A DNA stretch of 64,000 bases from Larkinella arboricola (GTDB taxonomy: Bacteria > Bacteroidota > Bacteroidia > Cytophagales > Spirosomataceae): assembly GCF_003259745.1 (NCBI RefSeq), contig NZ_QLMC01000004.1:1-64000 (forward strand). Reading direction: 5' to 3'. Under the pieces are notes generated by a model. It made no database searches. It was given only the letters and a program-made list of their open reading frames with translations, and was not told the DNA's origin. The position numbers and the translations under genes were made by a program. This document shows, piece after piece, positions 1 to 6,976 of the stretch. How positions within the stretch are numbered: the stretch's first letter is position 1; every line of letters begins with the position of its first letter.

Positions 1-37
1 GGCGGAAAAATTATATTTGTCAGCAAGCACAAAGCGC

Positions 38-322
38 TTAAAGCCTCTCTTCCCTTTCCAACTTAAGTTGTCCACTTTCTGCTGACGACGTACAATAATA
101 CGGATAAGGCTCCGGGGTAAAACAACGCTGCTTCTGCTCCTCGCTCAGACCGATCTGATCCCGATGACGGTAGAGAATCTTATGGATCTGCTCGTCCGTT
201 AAGTGTTGTGGGTCCCAGGGCTGTGGAGGCAGGCCCGTGAGCACTTGTTTGACCGAGCGGTCGCCTGAGAGTAGCCGGGCCAGCAGCTCGCGTTTGGCAA
301 GGTTATTCCGATTCGTTTTCAT
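38..322 (-). CDS. Hypothetical 94-aa element protein
   Basis: I do not recognise this protein. It is 94 residues long, charged, with no signal peptide or membrane segment. It starts with a Lys/Arg-rich N-terminus and has a middle part (about residues 40-70) rich in charged residues that is probably helical. Its start codon overlaps the end of the upstream gene by about 20 bases, so the two are probably translated together. It is the last visible gene of the leftward element operon. Its place directly after a terminase-small-subunit-like gene would fit a packaging or DNA-handling role, but nothing in the sequence shows this. Confidence 0.55.
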   Translation of the reverse strand: MKTNRNNLAKRELLARLLSGDRSVKQVLTGLPPQPWDPQHLTDEQIHKILYRHRDQIGLSEEQKQRCFTPEPYPYYCTSSAESGQLKLEREERL

Positions 323-608
323 TCTCTTCCATTTTGGTTAACGCTTTCTCCAGAATTGTATCAATCTCTTCATCACTCAGCGTCGATAGGTCAATTCTGG
401 TTTCCCGCTGTTTGGGTATGACGTATTCCAGCAGCCTTAAGTAGACGGTAACCCGTTCCTGAGGATCGAGCTTTTCCAGGTCGTCTATGATGCTATCAAA
501 CTTCTCATCGACCAGTTGGGCAATCCGCTCTTTGATGGTGCTGGTGGTTCGGTTAGGCGTACCTACTTTGCGGCCGCCAGTCTTTTCTTTTCCCGGGTTA
601 AATGGCAT
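303..608 (-). CDS. Small DNA-binding-like protein with a terminase-small-subunit-like N-terminus
   Basis: The 101-residue protein begins with a basic Gly/Arg-rich segment, MPFNPGKEKTGGRKVGTPNR, followed by a helical region (about 23-70) and an acidic tail. The GGRx-GTPN-T start followed by a helical body is a pattern I associate with a small protein common in Bacteroidetes prophages near packaging genes, similar to small terminase subunits. That assignment comes from memory of the family and is tentative. It overlaps the following 94-aa gene by about 20 bases and lies downstream of the helicase and the 227-aa gene. If it is a small terminase subunit, its presence without visible capsid genes would fit a phage satellite. 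Confidence 0.55.
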   Translation of the reverse strand: MPFNPGKEKTGGRKVGTPNRTTSTIKERIAQLVDEKFDSIIDDLEKLDPQERVTVYLRLLEYVIPKQRETRIDLSTLSDEEIDTILEKALTKMEENENESE

Positions 609-677
609 TGTGCTTCGGTGGAAATAGGGTGCTTTTTTATTCTATTTTATTCTACTTTAGAATGAAACGGGCTTAAA

Positions 678-1361
678 TCAGCAGGCTTTATACAGTGCCA
701 GAATCTCCCGGGCGCAGGTCTGGTAGTCGCCCGTCAGCCGGTAGGATCGGATGAGTTCAACGACCTTGGCGTAAAACTGGTTGTAGTGATCCAGACAGTA
801 CTCCACCTGAATCTCTTCAATGTCGCGCTCATACTCGTGGCGCAGCCAGATGGGCGCAGGGACATACGCCTGCGGCACATGGATGATTTCGCCCTGATCA
901 TTGGTGATTTTCAGGTACTGGGGAGCAGGCTTAAACTTGCCCTCAATACCCTCACGTTTCATTTGCTTGATTTGAGAGAACTGCGAAGCCAGCTTGACCA
1001 GCGGGCCGTACTGCTCAATGGTGGGCGGCAGATCGTAGGGGGAATCACCAATAAAGTCCGCTTCCAGTTCCTCAAAGGGATCGTAGGCCCTTGCTGAATC
1101 AGGACCAAACAGTTCCCGATGTTTTTGCTCATAGCGCTCCAGGTGCCCGGCAGCAAAGTCAGTGCAGATTTGATGCAAGACATACAGGCCCCGGTCGAGG
1201 TTCTTGGCCTGGGTGTGGGTAATGACCAGGGTAGCCAGGGCATTGCTGTCCAGTTCCTGAATGCTGTCGTTCCAGTTGTAACAACATTCCAGCAGCCGGT
1301 TGTGGCTATCAGCGGCTTCTAGGTATAGCTCATGAATGAGTTTAAGATCAATTAAGGACAT
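678..1361 (-). CDS. Hypothetical 227-aa element protein
   Basis: I do not recognise a family. The protein is 227 residues long, soluble, mostly helical by composition, with several Tyr/His/Cys-rich stretches and no evident catalytic motif or signal peptide. It follows the helicase gene by only 16 bases on the same strand, so it is very likely in the same operon and may work with the replication module. Base composition resembles the helicase gene rather than the AT-rich orphan. A role as a helicase partner or a host-interaction protein is possible but unsupported. Confidence 0.6.
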   Translation of the reverse strand: MSLIDLKLIHELYLEAADSHNRLLECCYNWNDSIQELDSNALATLVITHTQAKNLDRGLYVLHQICTDFAAGHLERYEQKHRELFGPDSARAYDPFEELEADFIGDSPYDLPPTIEQYGPLVKLASQFSQIKQMKREGIEGKFKPAPQYLKITNDQGEIIHVPQAYVPAPIWLRHEYERDIEEIQVEYCLDHYNQFYAKVVELIRSYRLTGDYQTCAREILALYKAC

Positions 1362-1377
1362 GGCTTAATGAAGGGGA

Positions 1378-2781
1378 TTAAAAGTCGGCTTTTTCTACGG
1401 GTTGGTATTGAAATGAGCCCTCGGGTTGTTGTCCCAGGTCTAATTGATTGCGGTAATCCACCAGCCGGTTGGTGGCCGCATCCACGTAGATGTAAGCGGT
1501 GCCTACCCGGCCATTGCGGTTCTTACAGACAATCAGTTCCAGTTGATAATCCAGCACGACCTCTTCACCGCGTTCCTGCGCCTGTTGCAGCTTGTAGTAA
1601 TCATCCCGGTAGAGCAGAATTACCACACTGGCGTCCTGTTCCAGCTGACCCGTTGAGCGCAGTCCCGAGATTTGCGGCCGTTTATCTTCTTTCTTCTCAT
1701 TCTCCCGGTTAAGCTGCGAGAGTTCGATGATTGGAATTTTAAGCCGACGCTGGACCTTCTTGAGCTTTTTGCTGACCTGGCTGGCCACTTCGTATTCACC
1801 CCGCTGGGTGCGGTCTTCAATCAGTTGCACGTAGTCGATGATGGCCAGCTCAATGCGGTGCCGCCGGCGCCAGTCGATGAGCAAATTGCGGACGTCTTCA
1901 ATGTCGCGGGGCTCCTCATCGTAGAAGTGAATGGGTAGCTGCTCCATTTCCCCTGCCAGCTTATGAATCTGACCAAACTGCTGTTGGGTGATCTTGCCAT
2001 TGAGAATGTCTTCGTAGGGAATCATCATCCCTTCGGCAAAGGCCCGGATCAACAGCTCTTCGGCATCGACCTCCAGACTGATGTACCCCACCGGTGTTCC
2101 CGCCCGGGCCGCGGATAGGGCGGCAAACAGGCCCACGATGGTTTTGCCCATGCCAGGCCGGCCCGCGATCAGGATGATGCCGTTTTGCCAGCCGCCGAAG
2201 TGGTTGTTGAGCTTTTTTAAGCCCGTATCCACCCCGGGAGTACCATTGGGCTTTTTCATGGCGGCTTCAATCCGTTTAAGGGCCGAGGCAATATAGTGTT
2301 TGGTAGACTTCTCCCGGCTGATATTCATGCCTGAGCCAATCTGATCGGCCAGCTGGTTGGCTTTCGTCGAGAGCACATCAACCGACTCACCCCCCGAGTA
2401 AGCCGCCGTCAAAATGCTCTGAGCGCCCAGGATGGATTCGCGTTTGATCCACAGCTCCCTGAGGTGATAACAGTCCTGCTGGCTTTCGAGCACCTGCCCT
2501 TCCACGTCCAGCCCCTCCAGTTCAATCCCGGATTGGGCCAGCCTTTTAAAGTTACCCGACTGTTTGAGGGCCTTTAAAATGCTGGCTAGGCGGACCTTTT
2601 GGCCGCTGACATAGAGTGTATGCATGGTTTGAACCACCAGCCGGTAGCCTTCGTGAGTGAATACTTCCCCCTGCAAGAGGATGGCCCAGTAATCATTAAA
2701 CAGCTTGGGCATGGCCAGCAGGGCGGCCACCACGGCCCGTTCAGTAGTCTCGTCCTGGGGTAACTGGGGTAGTGATTTCAT
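1378..2781 (-). CDS. DnaB-type replicative DNA helicase of the element
   Basis: This is a 467-residue hexameric-helicase protein, the usual DnaB length. The N-terminal DnaB domain covers about residues 8-110. The RecA-like domain starts near 180 with Walker A GRPGMGKT at 207-214. Walker B (LAIIDYVQLI) lies at 312-321, the LSQLNRE motif at 354-360, and the conserved LRSTGQLEQDA segment that carries the arginine finger at 374-384. Its start overlaps the stop of the preceding 86-aa gene by four bases, so translation is coupled. Next to a separate initiator gene it most likely unwinds the element's own origin. A host dnaB would not be expected in this context, so it is an element-encoded copy. 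Confidence 0.92.
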   Translation of the reverse strand: MKSLPQLPQDETTERAVVAALLAMPKLFNDYWAILLQGEVFTHEGYRLVVQTMHTLYVSGQKVRLASILKALKQSGNFKRLAQSGIELEGLDVEGQVLESQQDCYHLRELWIKRESILGAQSILTAAYSGGESVDVLSTKANQLADQIGSGMNISREKSTKHYIASALKRIEAAMKKPNGTPGVDTGLKKLNNHFGGWQNGIILIAGRPGMGKTIVGLFAALSAARAGTPVGYISLEVDAEELLIRAFAEGMMIPYEDILNGKITQQQFGQIHKLAGEMEQLPIHFYDEEPRDIEDVRNLLIDWRRRHRIELAIIDYVQLIEDRTQRGEYEVASQVSKKLKKVQRRLKIPIIELSQLNRENEKKEDKRPQISGLRSTGQLEQDASVVILLYRDDYYKLQQAQERGEEVVLDYQLELIVCKNRNGRVGTAYIYVDAATNRLVDYRNQLDLGQQPEGSFQYQPVEKADF

Positions 2782-3038
2782 GGGAGCAGCTGTTGCAGGG
2801 TTAGCAGTTCACGTTTCAATTCTTCCTCTTCCTGATCTTCGTCGGCGGGTAGAGCCCCGGTTGTAGGAGGGTTTTGAAAGGTCACATCCACGTGCAGGGC
2901 GGTCCGGAGTCGGCTTTTAGGGTTGCTTAAATAAGCCGAGGCCAGATACATCCAGACTTCATTCGAATCCTGGTAGAGCTGGGGTATAGGGAAGTAGTGG
3001 CGATAAGCGCCGTTAGGGAGTTGAGTGAGCTTTGTCAT
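2778..3038 (-). CDS. Hypothetical 86-aa protein between initiator and helicase
   Basis: This is a small acidic-tailed protein of unknown family, with an aromatic-rich first half and a Glu/Asp-rich segment at about 66-75 followed by a short leucine-rich end. It overlaps both neighbours by four bases (initiator stop/own start and own stop/helicase start), a tight arrangement typical of phage replication operons. In phage lambda and related systems the gene between initiator and helicase often encodes a helicase loader. At 86 residues and with no Walker motif this protein cannot be an AAA+ loader, but a small adaptor is possible. That is inference from position only. Confidence 0.6.
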   Translation of the reverse strand: MTKLTQLPNGAYRHYFPIPQLYQDSNEVWMYLASAYLSNPKSRLRTALHVDVTFQNPPTTGALPADEDQEEEELKRELLTLQQLLP

Positions 3039-3940
3039 TTGATTTCGAGTATTGATCGCCGGGCTGGCTCAGGACTGGTAATGGCAGCATGCTTGTCTTT
3101 AATTTGGACGATAATCTGATTGAACTTCTCGTTAAAGGTGCACACGTCTTTAAACCGGTAGTAATCGGTCAGTTTAGCTGATTCTTTCAGCATTCGTTTG
3201 AGTGCATCAATGCTTTCCGAATCCGTAGGGTCCCGGTCTAGATGGGCTTTGACCGCTGCCCGCAGTTTTACCCCTAGTTTCTTGGCATGGGTTCCATCCT
3301 TGGCGTCCCAGTAGTAACCTGGAAAGCTTTCCTCAATCGTTTGCCGGATCTGATGGGTGAGCGTGTAGGCCTTCTCTCCGTTACCTGAATCAGCACTTTC
3401 TTTTGTGGCTCCAACTGCTTTTGAAGAAAGACGAGCCGCCCTGGCGGCAGAAGAATCATTCTTCTCTTTATCTAGTCTTAAGTTGGTAGCAGGAACCGTA
3501 TCAGAAACCGTGTCAGCAACCGTATCAGAAACTGTATCAGGAACCGTGTCAATAGTTGATACAGTTTGAACAGTTTGATGAGGAATGTTGCCAGGTTTTA
3601 CGGCGGTTATTGCTGGTTGACTAGCGGCAACTGTATCAGAATTTGATACGGTTGGTGGAAACCAGAATTTAGTTTGTCCTTCGATTCCTTTGGAACCCTT
3701 ATCGGGTGTGCGAAAGTCCAGTAGTCCCAGTTGCTTGAGCCGGTTTTTCGATTCGCGAACCGTGTTGACCGCCATACCCAGCGCCAGGCTGAGATGCCTA
3801 TCCGAATGCCCGAAAGGTTGTTTCCACCGAAGCGCGTTGCAGGTATGTAGTAAATAGAAGTACAACTTTGCGTCGCTTGGGGCGATAACACGCTCAATCT
3901 CGCATTGCCAGAAACGGTTGATGTAATCGATGTAGCTCAT
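3035..3940 (-). CDS. Winged-helix replication initiator-like protein with internal iterons
   Basis: The 301-residue protein has an N-terminal helical/winged-helix region (about 1-95) containing an HTH-like stretch around 45-75. A low-complexity linker follows (about 96-155) with DTV-type tetrapeptide repeats at 131-150. A C-terminal domain (about 185-285) recalls DnaD/RepO-type replication proteins. It lies upstream of a small gene and a DnaB-type helicase, as lambda O lies upstream of P. The DNA that encodes the linker carries eight copies of a 10-bp motif in both orientations, which suggests an origin inside the gene. Function as an initiator is inferred from layout plus these repeats; no family-defining catalytic motif is visible, as expected for such proteins. 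Confidence 0.65.
   Translation of the reverse strand: MSYIDYINRFWQCEIERVIAPSDAKLYFYLLHTCNALRWKQPFGHSDRHLSLALGMAVNTVRESKNRLKQLGLLDFRTPDKGSKGIEGQTKFWFPPTVSNSDTVAASQPAITAVKPGNIPHQTVQTVSTIDTVPDTVSDTVADTVSDTVPATNLRLDKEKNDSSAARAARLSSKAVGATKESADSGNGEKAYTLTHQIRQTIEESFPGYYWDAKDGTHAKKLGVKLRAAVKAHLDRDPTDSESIDALKRMLKESAKLTDYYRFKDVCTFNEKFNQIIVQIKDKHAAITSPEPARRSILEIK
3491..3550. repeat. Five tandem 12-bp iteron-like repeats
   Basis: Five consecutive 12-base units each contain the 10-mer AACYGTRTCA, starting at 3494, 3506, 3518, 3530 and 3542. Variation is confined to two C/T or A/G positions in the motif and to the spacer bases. They lie in the linker part of the initiator gene, where they encode the DTV repeats. 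A sixth, inverted copy follows at 3557-3566. Confidence 0.85.
3557..3653. repeat. Inverted copies of the iteron motif, including a facing pair
   Basis: The 10-mer of the adjacent array recurs in reverse orientation at 3557-3566 (TGATACAGTT), then as a facing pair at 3629-3638 (AACTGTATCA) and 3644-3653 (TGATACGGTT) separated by five bases. In these copies the motif falls in different reading frames of the same gene. Conservation is therefore at the DNA level, as for protein-binding sites, rather than of a peptide repeat. Confidence 0.7.
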
Positions 3941-3990
3941 CGGTGCCGCTAGTAAAGAGTGCCGAATAGGATTAGTGGTAGGGAATTGGC

Positions 3991-4311
3991 CTACTCAGCT
4001 TTTGCGGCCTTAAACCGACGCGATTCTTTAAGAGCAGCTAATACGTCAGTTCGACGGTAGCGGACACGCCCATTGATCTTGAGCGGAATCAGGACGGCGG
4101 GTCTGTCGTCGGTATCTTTCGCCCAATCGTGGAGGGTGGTCAGTGAGACCTGCAGTTTTTCAGCAGCCTGCCGACGCGTAAGAAGGTCAGGAAGGTTTAA
4201 TTCTTCTGGAGCCGGTGGTGTGTAGTTGGCCAACTCCTGACGAACTGCCCCGCGGATCAATTCGGTTAACTGATCGGGCGTGACTTGAATTTGAGTGACT
4301 GTGCCGTACAT
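3991..4311 (-). CDS. Excisionase/AlpA-like helix-turn-helix DNA-binding protein
   Basis: The 106-residue protein has a helical N-terminal part (1-35) and a MerR/excisionase-type HTH at about 42-65 (LLTRRQAAEKLQVSLTTLHDW). A wing with basic residues (VRYRR, 83-87) follows, then a basic C-terminus. This HTH type is used by excisionases and by AlpA-like regulators of integrative elements. It sits between the integrase side and the replication genes and reads in the same direction. It probably controls excision or the switch to element replication. The 77-base gap in front of it contains small inverted repeats that could be its operator. Confidence 0.8.
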   Translation of the reverse strand: MYGTVTQIQVTPDQLTELIRGAVRQELANYTPPAPEELNLPDLLTRRQAAEKLQVSLTTLHDWAKDTDDRPAVLIPLKINGRVRYRRTDVLAALKESRRFKAAKAE

Positions 4312-4357
4312 GCCTGTTTATGTTTTTGTACAGTGCAAATTTGACGGCTCCTTATTA

Positions 4358-4383
4358 TTGTAGTGGGTATGTAGTGACTACAA
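4358..4383. promoter_or_regulatory. Possible operator upstream of the HTH gene
   Basis: Seven-base arms TTGTAGT (4358-4364) and ACTACAA (4377-4383) face each other across 12 bases, and a further GTAGTG lies inside at 4371-4376. The site is 47-72 bases in front of the HTH gene start, where an autoregulatory operator would be expected. It could also be a weak terminator for the 298-aa gene. Confidence 0.3.
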
Positions 4384-4388
4384 CTTTT

Positions 4389-5285
4389 TCATTCCTTACC
4401 ATTCTTTATTAGTGGTAAACCTAATTCCTCCCGAATAATTATGTCATTTGCTTTCTCGACTATCTTTGTAAGCTTAAGGGGGTTCTTGTCTGAATTTGCA
4501 TTTCTTTGTAGAGCTGTTAATGCATTTTTGATATTCGTTTTACTCTTGTCAAATAAAAGTGATAGAATTGTGTACTGCTTTTCAATTGGTAATTTATGAA
4601 AGTCACCTGTTAGGATACCGCTTTGATAAGCAATTAAAATTTTGACATTTAGATCTATAGACTTTTCATCTGGCGTTTCGATACTTAAATCTTGCGAAGG
4701 TGGTAGAGCAGCATGTTCATTATTTGATAAAACCTTATGAATGCTGGAAGGAGGAATAACAGACTTAATTGCAGCTTCTAAGTATTTAGCTTTATTTAAC
4801 AGATTATTAGAGTATCTACTCGTAAGTTTTTCAAGTGTCCCAGAAGCAACCCTTACATCTTCTTCAGTCATTCTGTCATCGCAGGTTTCTATAAATTTAT
4901 CAAGCTCTTCTTGGTTAGCTAAATACTTCTCTATCTCTGAAATGCAGTTATTTATATTATTTAAAACATCTTTGATTTGAACATAATAAAAATCGTCATG
5001 CCCATCTCTTTTTAGGTTCATAAATGTACTTCGTATTTCATTTTGTAATGCTTTGCATTCAAATGCATCCACTCCAATTTGAATCACTCTGTCAATAGCA
5101 ATAGATAATCCTTTAAATATGGATTGATGAAAGTAAAAGTCTGATTGTCTGCCGGCTACTCTACCATTTATACATCCATTGCAAATTTTAAGAATACCGT
5201 TCAAGCGCATAAAACAAATATGAATATTCTTATCCAAAGACGAGAGCAAAGAGTTATCCTCAGTTGTAATTTGGGCTTCTGTCAT
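4389..5285 (-). CDS. AT-rich orphan protein, 298 aa, candidate cargo gene
   Basis: I do not recognise this protein. It is 298 residues, Ile/Asn/Lys-rich, without signal peptide or clear membrane segment. The N-terminal half looks helical with an ICNGC cysteine pair near residue 35. The C-terminal part (about 215-290) is a helical bundle-like segment. The gene is visibly richer in A and T than its neighbours on both sides, which suggests separate acquisition. It occupies the position between integrase and excisionase-like gene, where integrative elements often carry accessory or defence genes. A defence role is possible but nothing in the sequence proves it. Confidence 0.65.
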   Translation of the reverse strand: MTEAQITTEDNSLLSSLDKNIHICFMRLNGILKICNGCINGRVAGRQSDFYFHQSIFKGLSIAIDRVIQIGVDAFECKALQNEIRSTFMNLKRDGHDDFYYVQIKDVLNNINNCISEIEKYLANQEELDKFIETCDDRMTEEDVRVASGTLEKLTSRYSNNLLNKAKYLEAAIKSVIPPSSIHKVLSNNEHAALPPSQDLSIETPDEKSIDLNVKILIAYQSGILTGDFHKLPIEKQYTILSLLFDKSKTNIKNALTALQRNANSDKNPLKLTKIVEKANDIIIREELGLPLIKNGKE

Positions 5286-5320
5286 TTTTAAAGTTGTTTT
5301 AGAGTACTTTATAACTTCAA

Positions 5321-6628
5321 CTATAGTGTCCCAGCAAAATGCGGATGTTCAAGCATCAATAATGCGTTCTGCTCTGAAGAAATTTTGATGTACCGTAGGA
5401 ATACAGCCTCCGATTTGTGTCCGGTAATCTTCATAATCGAAACCGTTGGTACTTTAGCCAGAAAGGCATTGGTAGCAAACGACCGCCGGGCTGTATGGGT
5501 TGTTACCAACTCCCACTTCTCCAGGTAGCGCGTTTGCTTCAATCCTCCTTTGGTCCGGCTCACTTCAATCCTTTCCGTCAAACCGGCACGCTGGCATAGT
5601 TCTTTGACGTAATCATTCATCTTCTGATTACTGATCGTCTGTGGTGGCACACCCTCGTATTTAGCCAGAATGGCCAGGACATTCGGGTTTAGAGGAATCG
5701 AAACCCGTTCGGAAGTTTTGAGCGTCTTACGGGTCAGAATGCGCCCATTGTGAGTTATGTTTTCCGGCCGAAGCTCCGAAAAGTCGGAGAACCTAAGACC
5801 TGTATACGCACCGATCAAAAACAGATCCCGAATCCGGTCAAGCCGGGCATTATGGGATAAATCAAGGGTGAATAGCCGGGTCAGTTCCTCATCGGATAAG
5901 TAAACGTTATCGACGTCTTCTACCAGCTTTTTAAAGTCTCTATGCTGATAAACTGTATTGCTATGCATGCCATCAGCGTGAGACTGCTTGAGCATCACCT
6001 TTAAATCCTTAAGAAGGGTACCTACGTAGTTTAACGTTAATCCCCGGCCCGTTAACCAGAGCTTAAAGTGGTGGTAGTAGTCCAGGGTGAAGGAATCAAA
6101 TGTAACGCCGTTGCCCGTTTCAAGCTGGTAGCGCTCTAGAATACGCTTTAACTTCATGTAGCCGTCCAGCGTGTATTTGGCATATCGGACACTTTTGGAA
6201 TTAAGCCGTTTGCCGGATTGGGCTTCCTGCACAAAGCGTTCGATGTAATTTGGCAGCGTTTCTACTTTCGCTGTTTCAATCTTTGTCTTTTTCGTCCGTT
6301 CTAAGGCATTATCCAGGTGCTGCTTGATTGTTTCGTTGTTGAAAGGAATCTGAGCCAGTTGCAGCGAGTTAAGAACTTTAAGCAGGGCCGAGCGCTGACG
6401 TTCCAGGTGAGCGTTGATCGTTTCATTGGTTTGCCGCTCCTGCTTGTTTTTTATATCCGTCCGGGCGCGCTGCTTATCGCTATCCCAGAGATAGGGGATA
6501 ATAGTCTGGCCGGTCGATGTTTTAAACCGACCATTGTCGTAGCGAAAAACAAGATAAATCAGCGTAGGACGGTCCGAACGGGCATCCTTTAACAAGAACT
6601 TTACGCCCTTGTCGGTAATGGTTTTCAT
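5321..6628 (-). CDS. int: Tyrosine recombinase (integrase) of the element
   Basis: The 435-residue protein has the three-part layout of Bacteroidetes phage/ICE integrases. An arm-type N-terminal domain covers about 1-100, a SAM-like core-binding domain about 120-225, and the catalytic domain about 245-425. Visible catalytic residues are Arg279 (TGLRFSD), a Lys near 301-304, His378 and Arg381 (HTARR), His404 (GHKS) and the nucleophile Tyr413 (LRYIKIS). The active site is therefore complete and the enzyme is probably functional. It starts 183 bases from the 3' end of the tRNA-Thr gene and reads away from it, so it most likely catalyses insertion at that tRNA. Confidence 0.95.
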   Translation of the reverse strand: MKTITDKGVKFLLKDARSDRPTLIYLVFRYDNGRFKTSTGQTIIPYLWDSDKQRARTDIKNKQERQTNETINAHLERQRSALLKVLNSLQLAQIPFNNETIKQHLDNALERTKKTKIETAKVETLPNYIERFVQEAQSGKRLNSKSVRYAKYTLDGYMKLKRILERYQLETGNGVTFDSFTLDYYHHFKLWLTGRGLTLNYVGTLLKDLKVMLKQSHADGMHSNTVYQHRDFKKLVEDVDNVYLSDEELTRLFTLDLSHNARLDRIRDLFLIGAYTGLRFSDFSELRPENITHNGRILTRKTLKTSERVSIPLNPNVLAILAKYEGVPPQTISNQKMNDYVKELCQRAGLTERIEVSRTKGGLKQTRYLEKWELVTTHTARRSFATNAFLAKVPTVSIMKITGHKSEAVFLRYIKISSEQNALLMLEHPHFAGTL

Positions 6629-6672
6629 TATTTACCTGGTTTGGTCATCACCAAGTTACGAATAAAAAATGA

Positions 6673-6695
6673 GAAAGGGGACGGAAGAGGGGACG
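6673..6695. repeat. Short direct repeat between integrase and tRNA
   Basis: The octamer AGGGGACG occurs twice with 12-base spacing (6676-6683 and 6688-6695) in the non-coding gap between integrase start and tRNA. Recombinase arm sites often look like this, but two short copies are weak evidence. Confidence 0.25.
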
Positions 6696-6741
6696 AGCTT
6701 GCTTTACAAAACCTCACTATTAAGGATAAAGAACAGTAAAC

Positions 6742-6796
6742 AAAAAAGGGTTAATCAGTTGATTTTGAGGTTTTACGCTCGAAAACTGATTAACCC
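6742..6796 (-). terminator. Intrinsic terminator downstream of tRNA-Thr
   Basis: Thirteen-base arms GGGTTAATCAGTT (6748-6760) and AACTGATTAACCC (6784-6796) pair perfectly, and on the minus strand the stem is followed by six T residues. This fits termination of the tRNA transcript before the integrase gene. The palindrome could also serve integration. Confidence 0.65.
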
Positions 6797-6810
6797 TGAT
6801 TCAAAAAATG

Positions 6811-6883
<73 letters not shown>

Positions 6884-6976
6884 AAAATGAGCAATTGCCA
6901 TTTTTGTGGGTGCAAATATAACGGGTTATTCATAAACCATGCAAGCAAACGCGGTAAAATTGCGTAAATTTGCAGC

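Larger units (their letters stand above)
1..6810. mobile_element. Right end of an integrated element inserted at tRNA-Thr; left end outside the window
   Basis: Eight to nine genes all read leftward from a tyrosine recombinase that sits next to the 3' end of a tRNA-Thr gene, the classic layout of an element integrated at a tRNA 3' end. Contents in order from the tRNA: integrase, AT-rich orphan, excisionase-like HTH protein, winged-helix replication initiator with iteron-like repeats, small protein, DnaB-type helicase, three small unassigned genes. Nothing in the visible part encodes capsid, tail or conjugation proteins. The type (prophage, phage satellite, or small mobilisable element) cannot be decided, because the left end and its attachment repeat lie before base 1. 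That the chromosome resumes at the tRNA is inferred from the housekeeping genes that follow. Confidence 0.8.

Noticed and set aside
3491-3550. Reading the 12-bp repeats only as a peptide (DTV) repeat
   Set aside because: The same motif occurs inverted nearby in other frames, which a peptide repeat does not explain; kept as a possible alternative.
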